In this document: positions 25,227-34,216 of the stretch, piece by piece
Numbering within the stretch: position 1 is the stretch's first letter
Layout: every line of letters begins with the position of its first letter
Assembly (NCBI GenBank): GCA_020636075.1
Contig: JACJYO010000005.1
Location: forward strand, 496,001 to 560,000
Direction: 5' to 3'
Source: Lewinellaceae bacterium
Lineage (GTDB): Bacteria > Bacteroidota > Bacteroidia > Chitinophagales > Saprospiraceae
Length of the DNA stretch: 64,000 bases
Notes under the pieces: model-generated
Told to the model about the DNA's origin: nothing
The model's database searches: none
What the model saw: the letters and a program-made list of their open reading frames with translations, nothing else
Translations under genes and position numbers: made by a program

Positions 25227-25732
25227 TGGATATTAACATGACCGCCTTTGCACATATTGAACAAAAAATTCAAACCGCAGAAACACTAAAAAAAACACTG
25301 TCGGCCTGGCGCACTGCCGGCGACCGAATTGTTTTCACCAATGGCTGTTTTGATATTTTGCACTTCGGGCATATTCACTACCTGTCGGAAGCCCGCGATC
25401 TTGCCGACCGGCTCGTCGTTGGCCTGAACAGTGGCGATTCGGTGCGGCGGCTCAAAGGGCCCAACCGTCCCATCAACGACGAGGCAACCCGGGCGCACCT
25501 GATGGCTGCCCTTGAGGTTGTAGACGCCGTGGTATTTTTCGATACCGACACGCCGTTGGAACTGATCAAAATGGTGCAACCCGACGTACTGGTAAAAGGC
25601 GGCGACTGGCAGCCGGAGCAAATCGTGGGGCACGAGGTGGTGCTCGCGCTTGGTGGGTCGGTGCGCAGCCTGCCGTTTGTGGAGGGGTATTCCACGACGA
25701 ACATCGAGCAGAAAATACGGCAGCAGAAGTAA
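25226..25732 (+). CDS. rfaE2: D-glycero-beta-D-manno-heptose 1-phosphate adenylyltransferase
   Basis: 168 residues, the size of a stand-alone RfaE C-domain. It transfers AMP to heptose 1-phosphate to make ADP-heptose for lipopolysaccharide core. The nucleotidyltransferase motif is TNGCFDILHFGHIHYL, with H46-x-G-H49. The conserved NSGDSVRRLKGPNRP follows, and later LVKGGDWQPEQIVG and STTNIEQKIR, the ISSTKI-like motif. The kinase half (RfaE1) is not in the window. Its start overlaps the stop of the membrane protein gene by one base. Downstream is a 287-base repeat region. Confidence 0.92.
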   Translation: MDINMTAFAHIEQKIQTAETLKKTLSAWRTAGDRIVFTNGCFDILHFGHIHYLSEARDLADRLVVGLNSGDSVRRLKGPNRPINDEATRAHLMAALEVVDAVVFFDTDTPLELIKMVQPDVLVKGGDWQPEQIVGHEVVLALGGSVRSLPFVEGYSTTNIEQKIRQQK

Positions 25733-25791
25733 ACGGTTCATTTAAAACCTGGCTTAACTAATTTGAGTCATCTCGAATTTTGCGTTGCTAA

Positions 25792-25972
25792 GACCTCGGA
25801 GAGGTCAAATATTTGTAGAAAAAATTCAGTGTCACCTTACTCGACCTCGGAGAGGTCGCATCTGAAATAAGATCAGTAGTTTTTTTCGTGAATTCGGGCA
25901 AAATTCGACCTCTCCGAGGTCGCTAAATCTCTGGTCATTACCCTGCTACAAATATTTGACTTCTCCGAAGTC
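25792..25972. repeat. Cluster of four palindromic GACCTCGGAGAGGTC repeats
   Basis: Copies lie at 25792-25806, 25842-25858, 25906-25922 and 25958-25972. Each is itself close to a 15-base palindrome. The two outer copies carry a flank AAATATTTGTAG (25807-25818) and its complement (25946-25957), so the block is also one larger imperfect inverted repeat. The last copy reads GACTTCTCCGAAGTC, a compensated variant (T-A replacing C-G on both sides), which keeps the stem. It fills most of the gap between rfaE2 and the VWA gene and looks like a REP-type element. Confidence 0.8.
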
Positions 25973-26019
25973 ACCCCGAAATTCGGGGTAAAGGTTCATG
26001 TTTAAATAAATTCAACACT

Positions 26020-27147
26020 GTGCATCTCGAACGCTGGCGACTCATCCTGGGCCGGGCATCCGACCCGGCGCAAACGCTGCCGCTTGGCGCCGAAGCGGCC
26101 GGCATGGACGGCGTTTTGGAAGCCCTGTACGATGCCGAACGCAAAGGCGGCCTGGGGCGTTCCTCACCGAGTTTGAACCGCTGGCTGGGCGATATCCGGC
26201 GCTATTTTCCGGCGCCGGTTGTGCAGATGCTGCAACGCGATGCTCTGGAGCGCTTGGGACTTGCTCAGTTGCTGCTCGAGCCCGAATTGCTGGCTATCGT
26301 TGAGCCGGATGTGCATTTGGTTGGCACCCTGCTTGCCCTGCAAAAAGCCATGCCCGACAAAACCCGGGAAACGGCGCGGCTCGTTGTCCGGCGGCTCGTT
26401 GAAGACCTGGATAAGCGGCTTCGCCCCAATTTGCAGGAAGCCGTCCGGCACGCGCTGAGCCGAAGTACCCGTACCCGGCGCCCCCGCCTGAATGCGATTG
26501 ATTGGCGCCGCACGATCTATAACAACCTGAAGCACTACCAACCCGAATTGCGGGCGATCATTCCGCAGCAACTTTTCGGCTTTGGCCAAAAAGGCCGGGC
26601 CATGCGGCATGTCATTTTGCTGATCGACCAGAGTGGATCGATGGCCGATTCGGTTGTGTACGCCGCTATGTTTGGCGCTGTATTGGCATCGTTGCGTAGC
26701 CTGAAAACAAATCTGGTGGTTTTTGATACGGCTGTTGTCGATTTATCGGAGCACCTGACCGACCCGGTGGAGTTGCTTTTCGGCGCTCAACTGGGGGGCG
26801 GTACCGATATTCACCGGGCACTTGCCTATGCCCAAACATTGGTGCAGACGCCACAGGATACCATTGTGGTCCTGATCAGCGATCTGTATGAAGGCGGCAA
26901 CCGGGTAGAAATGCTCAAAAAAGCGCGGGCCTTGCGCCAAGCGGGCGCCACAGTGGTGGCTTTGCTCGCCCTCAGCGATGCCGGCGCCCCGGGTTTCGAC
27001 CAGGAAAACGCAACCGCTATGGCGGCTTTGGATATTCCGGCCTTTGCCTGTACCCCGCAACAATTTCCCGAACTTATGGCCACCGCCATTGCCCGGCAAA
27101 ACATCCAGGAATGGGCCGGGCGGAGTGGAATATCGTTGAAGGGTTAA
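26020..27147 (+). CDS. CoxE-type VWA domain protein (MoxR-associated family)
   Basis: 375 residues from a GTG at 26020; no in-frame ATG fits. The helical N-terminal part (LERWRLILGRA, LGDIRRYFPAPVVQMLQRDA, EPDVHLVGTLLAL, IDWRRTIYNNLKHY) is typical of VWA proteins found with a MoxR-type AAA ATPase and DUF5682/SWIM/DUF5691 genes. The VWA domain (about 195-360) has the metal site D203-Q-S205-G-S207, with T262-D263 in LGGGTDIHRA and D288 in VVLISDLYEGG. The partners are absent from this window, so the gene is an orphan here. Its stop overlaps the convergent T9SS gene by TTAA at 27144-27147, and its last 16 or so codons are echoed at 32568-32621. Confidence 0.88.
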   Translation: MHLERWRLILGRASDPAQTLPLGAEAAGMDGVLEALYDAERKGGLGRSSPSLNRWLGDIRRYFPAPVVQMLQRDALERLGLAQLLLEPELLAIVEPDVHLVGTLLALQKAMPDKTRETARLVVRRLVEDLDKRLRPNLQEAVRHALSRSTRTRRPRLNAIDWRRTIYNNLKHYQPELRAIIPQQLFGFGQKGRAMRHVILLIDQSGSMADSVVYAAMFGAVLASLRSLKTNLVVFDTAVVDLSEHLTDPVELLFGAQLGGGTDIHRALAYAQTLVQTPQDTIVVLISDLYEGGNRVEMLKKARALRQAGATVVALLALSDAGAPGFDQENATAMAALDIPAFACTPQQFPELMATAIARQNIQEWAGRSGISLKG

Positions 27148-28889
27148 GTTTTCACAACCTTTCCAACCGCCCGCCGACCATCGTCCGTCCGGAGTTCATA
27201 CATATACACTCCGCGCGGCAAGTGCTCCAGTTGCCAGTCTGAATGCGACCCGCGCCAGACCGTTTGGGCAACCGTACGCCCTGCTATATCGCGCAAAACC
27301 ACATTTACACGCTGCCAGGCTTCGACTCCGGATACGGAAAAAGCCAGGACAGACTGAAAGGGGTTGGGCGCTACAGCAACTTCCAAACCGGCCGGCACGA
27401 CCTCCGCTTCCGAAGAAACCCCTACAGTGACCGGATAACAAATCGAATCCGCACCGTTGCCATTGCTGACCTTTAGGCACACCGTATAGACACCCGGCGC
27501 CGGGTACAAATGCTCCGGGTCTTTTTCTGTACTGCCGGTGCCATCACCAAAATCCCATTGCCAGGTGGCGGGTTCGTAAATGGATAAGTCAGTGAAGCTG
27601 ACATTCAGCGGTGTAAGCGTATCCCAAAATTCCCAGCGGAAATGGGCAGCAGGCAAGTTATCCAGGCCCAGGGTATCGCAGGGTGAACCGTCGAGGGGGC
27701 CGAGGCGGTAGTTGGGGAAGTTGGGCATGCTTAGACTATTGAGTGTCGGCAACTGTACACCATGCTGCTCGAAGCGGCAGGTTGCTCCGGGTAAATCCGG
27801 CTGGTGTACGATATGCATGGTGTTGACGGTCGCGGCGCTGTTCATATACAACTTGCCATCAGGTGCTAATTGCAGGAGGAAGAAAAAAGTATTGGCTGGA
27901 GATAGGTAACCATCATATGTTCCGAGAAGGATTTCACTGTCCAGAATATTATCTGACTGTAAATCATATTGATGTAGCCAAAGACCATTAGCCAGATACA
28001 GATATTGAGAATTTGGTGAAATGGCAGCACCCGGCATGCCTACTTGAGTTAAGTGTATATTTTGGCAGTTACTCAAAACACCTGTACATCGATCAAAATT
28101 ATAAATATCTAAATAGCCACCTAAACTTCCCACTGAATTATAACGAACATACTTTGCGCCATCTGGAGAAAATAATGCTTGACCAGCATTGGATATCGGG
28201 GCTTCTCCGACCTTTTGTTTACCTAGTGATTCTATCCCCGAAGGAGTTAATAAGAAAGTAAAATAATTAGCACTATTCCATTTAGGAACTAGAATCCACC
28301 AATCTCGGCCATTTGCATGTTTACATGCAGTGAGTTTGCCATAATCGAGGGTATCCTTTAAAAGGATTTTATTAGATTCAATTACCCCGCCAAGCCCACT
28401 ATCCCTTTGCATATCAATTTTGGAATACAAACAATGATAAACTTGCTGATAGCTATATGGAGTTGGATCGAACGTACTCATTGAATGAAAAACAATATAC
28501 GAATTCGCATCTTCTGGAAAAGGTAATATGAGAACGCCTTGCGGGTTAATATTTTGTGAAGCACTAGGATTCGGATTAAGAATTGATCCTCCTTGTAATG
28601 TATCGTTGTGTCTGTTTGCAATATAATTTGCATTTGTATAAAATAAAAGGCCCCCATTTATATCACTTATACTTGCATTTGTTACATAAAAATCCATATT
28701 CCGATCCTCCCGTATAATTGTTGGAGGGCTTGAGGAAAAGTCTATGCGAGTCCCGCCCCAATCTAGCGACGAGCCATAGCTATCGTAACCAGTGAGCCAA
28801 ACATTGTCATAGCGAGGAAAAAATCCGGGATTTTGTGCTGTGGCAATAGTGAAACTGTATAAGAAAAATATAAATGCAAAGGTTTTCAT
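27144..28889 (-). CDS. T9SS-exported protein with a PKD domain
   Basis: 581 residues with a signal peptide (MKTFAFIFFLYSFTIATAQ). Residues about 20-400 form a cargo domain of beta-propeller type: repeated strand units with SPDGAKYVRYN and LAPDGKLYMNS. A PKD domain follows at about 410-490 (TWQWDFGDGTGSTEKDPEHL, GVYTVCLKVSNGNGADSI). The end (about 505-581) is a type A T9SS sorting domain (LEVAVAPNPFQSVLAFSV, LPRGVYMYELRTDDG). It is expected on the cell surface or released. Base composition changes inside the gene: the part encoding the PKD and tail (to about 27880) is GC-rich like the chromosome, while the cargo half is AT-rich. Confidence 0.85.
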   Translation of the reverse strand: MKTFAFIFFLYSFTIATAQNPGFFPRYDNVWLTGYDSYGSSLDWGGTRIDFSSSPPTIIREDRNMDFYVTNASISDINGGLLFYTNANYIANRHNDTLQGGSILNPNPSASQNINPQGVLILPFPEDANSYIVFHSMSTFDPTPYSYQQVYHCLYSKIDMQRDSGLGGVIESNKILLKDTLDYGKLTACKHANGRDWWILVPKWNSANYFTFLLTPSGIESLGKQKVGEAPISNAGQALFSPDGAKYVRYNSVGSLGGYLDIYNFDRCTGVLSNCQNIHLTQVGMPGAAISPNSQYLYLANGLWLHQYDLQSDNILDSEILLGTYDGYLSPANTFFFLLQLAPDGKLYMNSAATVNTMHIVHQPDLPGATCRFEQHGVQLPTLNSLSMPNFPNYRLGPLDGSPCDTLGLDNLPAAHFRWEFWDTLTPLNVSFTDLSIYEPATWQWDFGDGTGSTEKDPEHLYPAPGVYTVCLKVSNGNGADSICYPVTVGVSSEAEVVPAGLEVAVAPNPFQSVLAFSVSGVEAWQRVNVVLRDIAGRTVAQTVWRGSHSDWQLEHLPRGVYMYELRTDDGRRAVGKVVKT

Positions 28890-28950
28890 TGCAAAAAGTT
28901 ATTTGGGGCAAGGAAACCCTTGCCCCATTGTGAATTGAAGTAATTGACGA

Positions 28951-31900
28951 TCAAATCTTGATAATTTTTTTGCTGATTCGAGTATCACCTTGCACTTGGA
29001 TCTGGACAAAGTATAGACCCGGAAGTAGCGTGGAAAGTGGCAATTTGAGTAGCCCAATTTGATCAGTTAATTCGCTCACCGTTTGGCATAGAATCTGATT
29101 TCCAAGAATATCGGTAAGTAATATGGTCGTATTTGCAGCCCATGGATCTGTTGATCGAATATTGATCTGATCAGACGCGGGGTTCGGAAAAATTAATATG
29201 TTGGTTTTGCTTTTCTGACGGGACTCAATTTGGACCAATGGACGTGAAGAAGATATTTCACAAAGCGAGTCGTCATTATAAACCTCCCAGTATCCGGCTG
29301 CATCAAGCATACTCCTGGCCCTGAAAACGGCATTGCCTCCAAGTGTCGGGCATTGATTTGCAATGGTATCCAGGTTATTCTTTTCTATTGTAGTCCAATT
29401 AAAATTTCCCCAAATTGCTTTTTCAAGGTATAGTTGGTTGACGATCTGTTCATTTAACTGCATATGCGTGATTGGCTCAATCCCATCATTAAGAACCCAT
29501 GCCGAATCTATTAAAGCAATTTTGTAAGGTAGTAATGTGCAGAAAAGTTGCCGCTGGAGATTGATAAAGGAATCGATCTCGGATATGTATGCAACTTGAA
29601 GTGCCCCAAACGCTGCAATGTCGCTGGAATCCGGCTCCGCTGGAAATTCTGCTTCAGCGACATGAATGGAGTCGAGCCGGGCAGTAATAGCAGATTCCCA
29701 TAGAAGGAATTGAACTTCCGAGGAACTATCAATGGTTAGAGCTGCTTGCTTTAGCCGATCAATTGTTGTAAAAACTCCTGATGAGGCCTCCTCGGCGGCG
29801 TAGAATTGCACTAGTGCCGAATCCTGGTTGATCAAAGCCGGGTTATCGTCTAAAAAGCGAAACAAATAGCGCCGGAGCGTCTCTTTTATGGCTTCATCGA
29901 ATTCGTAGGTAAACGACAAACTATCCTGCGCAATTGCCAAGCCAAATGAGCCTACCGAGTCCGGGGCTGGTCCGGTAGCAGGTTGTTCACATTCTGCCGG
30001 ACATCCAAAGGGGCTGCCATCGTCCGTTATTTGAAACCACTCTCCTGTACCTAATGCATTCGGTGTTGGCGGCATCGGTGCAATTGGGTTATTTGAATCA
30101 TCACTATACGGGTAATAAGGTAGCTCCCCTGTCTTTACTTGAAATAATGAATTTAAAATTTGTATAGGAAAACCATAGTGAATAGCCCTGTCAATCTCAT
30201 AATCACCGCTCCAGGTATTTCCAGCATGCGCATGAGGGCTTTGATTGCTAAATGAACCAAAGAGCGCGTCGGACTGCATCATAAAACCATAACCATGATC
30301 AACAAATGAATTGCCCCGCATGCGCGTTTCCGGATAAGGAGGAACAGTTGATGCCGAACACACCCCGGAAAACCGTATGCCCACGCTTGTCGAATTAATG
30401 GTATTGCACTGGTATGCGCAGCCAAGCGATTTAATGACATTTATCCCGATATTCATTCCAGCATCGTAAGCACCCGACACGCCGCCAATGGTATTACAAT
30501 ACAAATTTGCATTTTTTGACCCATGGAGACCTATTCCTGCAATTGCAATGGATGTATTCAAATTAATCCCGTTGTTCCAAAATCTTCCCGACTCAATTAA
30601 GCCGGCAGCAATTCCAGAATTGCGCCCAAAAAGCGAAATGCTATTTAGATTCACTTCTCCCCGAAACAGACCTTCATCGGTATATCTAATATTGATCCCT
30701 ATGCCTTTATTTATATTAGGAGCACCAAGAGCAGAGTCAACGACAATTTTGTTTTGATTTATTGTAATGTCTAGATACACTCCGACATTTAATAAATCTA
30801 TCCCAACATCATCGCAATAAATCGTATTATCTGATACATTTAAATGAGTGCCGTCTGCTCCTCTGATTTTTACGCCGGTTTTCATTTCCCGCATATTATT
30901 TTCTGATATATCAATATTTCCGGCTCCGCAATAAATACCAATATCAACAGCATCAAAACTCGGCGTAGCGGATGACTTGCCTTGGCCAATTTGCGATATC
31001 CCTGTGGTATTGTGTATGCCATAGCCAATTCCAATTTTATTTTGAGCAGTATAACGATAATCGTTATTGACCGGAATATTATTGAACCTTGTATTTCTTA
31101 CGATCAGATTCGCAGCATCCGCAATAATGCCATTTTGTAAATGATGAAAATGATTTAATTCATCATTGGGCAAACCACTCAAATTTACGGTACTGCCAAT
31201 TTGGCCAACGATATAAACCCCTGCAAATGACTTTGAAGCAACTGGTATGGTAGCAGGGAAAATAGGCAAGCCTGTAGGCAATAATGTCTCGTTTTCACAA
31301 GTAAATTCATTACCTGAAAATGTTTCCCAAATCACTTCTGAATCGACGAAGTTGGTTTTTGATATTCCGACAAAGTTTTTATTAAAAAAATTATGCCTGA
31401 AATTTGCTACGGGTATACCTGTGATATTGGTAGTTGGCCCTACAAACCCGAATCCCGCTTGTCCGTCCTCAACAGTATTGCCAATCACATACATCATCCC
31501 GGCTCCTGCCTTAGAAATTTGGTCCCATAATTTATCGCAGCCATGAATGTAATTTGCTTTCAGGTATAAGCTCGAGTGAGGCCTAACGTGAATCCGGGAG
31601 CCTGGCCCGAGAATAATTTCACTGCCCACAAGAGCAAAATTGTCGATATCAACAGTAAGTGATCCGTTTATGGACAAACACGGTGGAGACCCCGGCCCGT
31701 TAAATTGATCTAATACATCACTGAGTAAAACATTGCCGGTTAAATTTACATCCCCCTCTCCACTATCGCATTTGCATGTAATATTTTCTGTGTCTATTAC
31801 AAATAAATGCACCGTTGAATATGCAGTATCCGATAGGTCACAAAAACCATAAGGTAGCTCGACAGAAACCGGAATTGAAATAAGGTCTCCGGGTGTCAAC

Positions 31901-32310
31901 GAAGTATCTGCATAAAGCATTAAGGAAACCTCAATGCAATCTGATGTCCCTTCGATATTTGCGGTGCCTTCACCGGATTCTGAAAAATCGCCACCGGTGA
32001 CGAATGCCTCATCGATACCTTCCGGTATCGATAAACTAAGATCCACAGTTGTATCCACAGGAGCATTTGAAGCAAAACATAAAATCATTGTTACTTCAAC
32101 GGAGTCGCCACGGCTAATCGTGTAAACCTGGAATAAGGACTGAAGGCTGATGCTTTTGGGGCATTCTACATTTGATAAACATTGCGCATCCAGGGGAACG
32201 GGAAAGAGTTGAAAACTTAGTACGGAAATAAATAAAGAATGAAAGAATGAAAGAATGAAAGAATGAATGCGGGTATTAAAAGCAGGTTGGATACTCTTTT
32301 GTGGGAACAT
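28951..32310 (-). CDS. Large T9SS-exported parallel beta-helix protein
   Basis: About 1119 residues from the ATG at 32310; an ATG at 32328 is also possible. The signal region (HSFILSFFHSLFISVLSF) is encoded by four copies of an 8-base repeat (32234-32265). An adhesin-like domain with Cys pairs comes first, then GDVNLTGNVLLSDV. From about residue 240 to 700 there is a right-handed beta-helix of short repeats rich in N-x-I/L (ISENNMREMKTGVKIRGADG, LNVSDNTIYCDDVGID), as in polysaccharide-binding or lyase folds. A helical segment precedes the C-terminal type A sorting domain (ILIFPNPASDQINI, LLPGLYFVQIQVQ). The gene is AT-richer than its surroundings. It sits upstream of the PKD protein with a 61-base gap, probably as one transcript. 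Confidence 0.85.
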   Translation of the reverse strand: MFPQKSIQPAFNTRIHSFILSFFHSLFISVLSFQLFPVPLDAQCLSNVECPKSISLQSLFQVYTISRGDSVEVTMILCFASNAPVDTTVDLSLSIPEGIDEAFVTGGDFSESGEGTANIEGTSDCIEVSLMLYADTSLTPGDLISIPVSVELPYGFCDLSDTAYSTVHLFVIDTENITCKCDSGEGDVNLTGNVLLSDVLDQFNGPGSPPCLSINGSLTVDIDNFALVGSEIILGPGSRIHVRPHSSLYLKANYIHGCDKLWDQISKAGAGMMYVIGNTVEDGQAGFGFVGPTTNITGIPVANFRHNFFNKNFVGISKTNFVDSEVIWETFSGNEFTCENETLLPTGLPIFPATIPVASKSFAGVYIVGQIGSTVNLSGLPNDELNHFHHLQNGIIADAANLIVRNTRFNNIPVNNDYRYTAQNKIGIGYGIHNTTGISQIGQGKSSATPSFDAVDIGIYCGAGNIDISENNMREMKTGVKIRGADGTHLNVSDNTIYCDDVGIDLLNVGVYLDITINQNKIVVDSALGAPNINKGIGINIRYTDEGLFRGEVNLNSISLFGRNSGIAAGLIESGRFWNNGINLNTSIAIAGIGLHGSKNANLYCNTIGGVSGAYDAGMNIGINVIKSLGCAYQCNTINSTSVGIRFSGVCSASTVPPYPETRMRGNSFVDHGYGFMMQSDALFGSFSNQSPHAHAGNTWSGDYEIDRAIHYGFPIQILNSLFQVKTGELPYYPYSDDSNNPIAPMPPTPNALGTGEWFQITDDGSPFGCPAECEQPATGPAPDSVGSFGLAIAQDSLSFTYEFDEAIKETLRRYLFRFLDDNPALINQDSALVQFYAAEEASSGVFTTIDRLKQAALTIDSSSEVQFLLWESAITARLDSIHVAEAEFPAEPDSSDIAAFGALQVAYISEIDSFINLQRQLFCTLLPYKIALIDSAWVLNDGIEPITHMQLNEQIVNQLYLEKAIWGNFNWTTIEKNNLDTIANQCPTLGGNAVFRARSMLDAAGYWEVYNDDSLCEISSSRPLVQIESRQKSKTNILIFPNPASDQINIRSTDPWAANTTILLTDILGNQILCQTVSELTDQIGLLKLPLSTLLPGLYFVQIQVQGDTRISKKIIKI
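32234..32265. repeat. Octanucleotide tandem repeat in a signal-peptide coding region
   Basis: Four perfect copies of AAAGAATG run from 32234 to 32265 (minus-strand coding sense CATTCTTT). They lie within the first 40 or so codons of the beta-helix T9SS protein and encode its hydrophobic signal core. The unit length of eight is not a multiple of three, so gain or loss of one copy would shift the reading frame and abolish the full-length product. This is the layout of a phase-variable coding repeat. Confidence 0.8.
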
Positions 32311-32567
32311 GATTTTAAAAGGTACCATGGTGGAAGAGGTTTACAAGATGAATAAACAAGTTTTTAGCAAGGAGAATACCGCATAGCCATCCCGCATCGG
32401 GCGGCCAGGTTCAGAGAAAATGCACAAAAGTGTCGGTGAAGGAAGTAAAAAGTCTGGGGGAGTCGAGGTCGGGTATAAAATCGGTAAGCGAGCGGAACGT
32501 AAAATCTACTTGGGCTTGTCGTACAATTTCAGTGTATAAAAATAACCTTTCCAATCGAACAGCCAAA

Positions 32568-32621
32568 AACATTAACATCCGTGAATGGGCCGGGCGGAGC
32601 GGGATTTCGTTGAAAGGTTAA
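32568..32621 (+). pseudogene. Scrap of the 3' end of the VWA gene
   Basis: About 47 of these bases match the end of the VWA gene (27096-27147) with roughly six mismatches, including the stop codon. The encoded tail IREWAGRSGISLKG compares with IQEWAGRSGISLKG in the intact gene. Upstream of about 32568 the match ends. The scrap and the parent are direct repeats bracketing the two T9SS genes. The rest of the gap from 32329 to 32727 shows no other feature; an open frame from 32430 running into the scrap is probably incidental. Confidence 0.7.
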
Positions 32622-32727
32622 AATCTAAACCCGCTTTTATGGACAAATGCAGAAAATACAGACCTTCGCGGTTCAAAAAACGACCGGGTGGGAAGTCCGG
32701 CTTAACAAAAAGAATATGGCATTTCAA

Positions 32728-33384
32728 ATGACGAAACAGACGCTGGTATATTTCACCGTGTTACTGACGGCGATCACAGTAAGCAACTGCAAAAACAAGG
32801 CGACCGAAAACCAGTCAAAATCTTCCGGCGATGCGGCAGTTATGCTTCCGGAAAAAACGGATTCGCTCATGGGGTTTGAGGGGTGTAGCCGCGCCGGATT
32901 CAAGATGCTTTCCCCACAGGTGCATGAGTTTAAATACCAGGATTATACATTTCGGATCACGAATAAGGAAGATGGCGCCGAAAGTATTGAAGCGGTGCTC
33001 GATTCTACCGGCCGGCGGTTCAAAGTTCCCGATGTGGAGCCGACCTATTTTCGGGGAGCTGCCCGCGGACATTTCTTTGTGGATGTGGGTACTGCTCCGG
33101 ACGTCCGTGAAATGATCGTTTACAGCCTGACCCGCGAGTCCTTATCGCAGGTATACCGCACCCAATATTTGCTTGAAGAGCCGCCTTTTGTCGCTGAAAG
33201 TGGTTCCCTGTGGTTTTATGTTCCGGTGCCTGAAAGTGAGGTGGCGAAAGAGATCAACTGCCCGGATAAAGCGGATTGGTTGAAGAAGGACTTGAAAGTG
33301 GGCTATGGCCAGCGGTACTTGTATAACATGGTAAATCGTGGACTCACCCGGAAGTCGGAGTTTATCTGCGCACCTCTTCAATAG
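32728..33384 (+). CDS. Lipoprotein of unknown function
   Basis: 218 residues from the ATG at 32728 (an ATG at 32716 is the alternative). The leader MTKQTLVYFTVLLTAITVSNC ends in a lipobox-like VSNC, with Cys21 from this start. The mature part is mixed alpha/beta with no motif I recognise. Two segments look structured: FRITNKEDGAESIEAVLD followed by TGRRFKVPDVEPTYF, and LWFYVPVPESEVAKEINC. It is the first normal chromosomal gene after the T9SS block and converges with the SAM-dependent hydrolase gene 25 bases on. Confidence 0.6.
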   Translation: MTKQTLVYFTVLLTAITVSNCKNKATENQSKSSGDAAVMLPEKTDSLMGFEGCSRAGFKMLSPQVHEFKYQDYTFRITNKEDGAESIEAVLDSTGRRFKVPDVEPTYFRGAARGHFFVDVGTAPDVREMIVYSLTRESLSQVYRTQYLLEEPPFVAESGSLWFYVPVPESEVAKEINCPDKADWLKKDLKVGYGQRYLYNMVNRGLTRKSEFICAPLQ

Positions 33385-33409
33385 GGCATGGGAGCCCAAC
33401 TACTGGTGG

Positions 33410-34192
33410 TCAATCGCCCAGCACCACCTCCACGACATCTTCGACCTTCAGGCCCAAAAGCGTGGCGGCCTTTCCCATATTGACGGCTATTTCAAGATAA
33501 CCGGCGCTATTGAACAGGCAAAGCGGTGCGCCAACCGGTACATCGGCATAACTTTTTGACAGCTCGGTTATAGGGTCGTTGCGTTTGAAAAAAAGTGAAA
33601 ACGGTTGCCCTTGCACGGTTTGTTCAAATCGCTCCCGACGGATATTGACAACGGCATTTTCGAAATTGTCTACATGAATTACGGTACCCCGGATACGGGT
33701 AGGTGTGTGTACGGGTTGCAGGGTGATGCGCTGTAGCAGCGGGCCCGCGGGTTCACCCAATTCGTCGAAGGGTTTACCCGATGCCAGGTGTTTTGCCGCC
33801 AGGGCAAACGTGTTTTTCACCGGAAAATGCAGGTCCTCCGCAGGGGGCAATGCACGTATATCGGTTTCATCAAGTTGCTCAAAAAGCAGGGTGAGCACGC
33901 CGTTGTCGGGTGCAAGAAAATAATGCCCATGGCTGCGTACGGCCACAAAACGGAAATCGCCGGCATAACAACAATTAACAGCGATCAGGTGAATGCTGCC
34001 TTCAGGAAACTCCGGATAAGCATTCCCGACCACAAAAGCGGCCTGAACAATATCAAAACCGGTAATGGAATGCGAAAGGTCGATCAACTGGACGTCCGGG
34101 CTATGCCGCAGCAGCGCGCCCTTGAGTGCACCGGCGTAATAGTCCCGGGTGCCAAAATCGGTGGTTAGGGTAATTATTGGCCTTTTTGCCAT
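33410..34192 (-). CDS. SAM hydroxide adenosyltransferase (DUF62 family)
   Basis: 260 residues. The family hydrolyses S-adenosylmethionine to adenosine and methionine using water/hydroxide. The start PIITLTTDFGTRDYYAGALK is diagnostic, with Asp12 in the conserved TDFG. Other family segments are DLSHSITGFDIVQAAFVVGN, FLAPDNGVLTLLFEQ and, in the C-terminal domain, VIHVDNFENAVVNIRRERFE. It is divergent from phoH, sharing a 167-base gap that holds the phoH promoter. The physiological reason bacteria destroy SAM this way is not settled. Confidence 0.9.
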   Translation of the reverse strand: MAKRPIITLTTDFGTRDYYAGALKGALLRHSPDVQLIDLSHSITGFDIVQAAFVVGNAYPEFPEGSIHLIAVNCCYAGDFRFVAVRSHGHYFLAPDNGVLTLLFEQLDETDIRALPPAEDLHFPVKNTFALAAKHLASGKPFDELGEPAGPLLQRITLQPVHTPTRIRGTVIHVDNFENAVVNIRRERFEQTVQGQPFSLFFKRNDPITELSKSYADVPVGAPLCLFNSAGYLEIAVNMGKAATLLGLKVEDVVEVVLGD

Positions 34193-34216
34193 TGAACTTT
34201 CCTGGATAAATTCTTG

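Noticed and set aside
25792..25972. Four short repeats considered as a small CRISPR or operator cluster
   Set aside because: Repeats are self-palindromic and occur in both orientations around a common centre, as in REP elements. Spacing is irregular for CRISPR.
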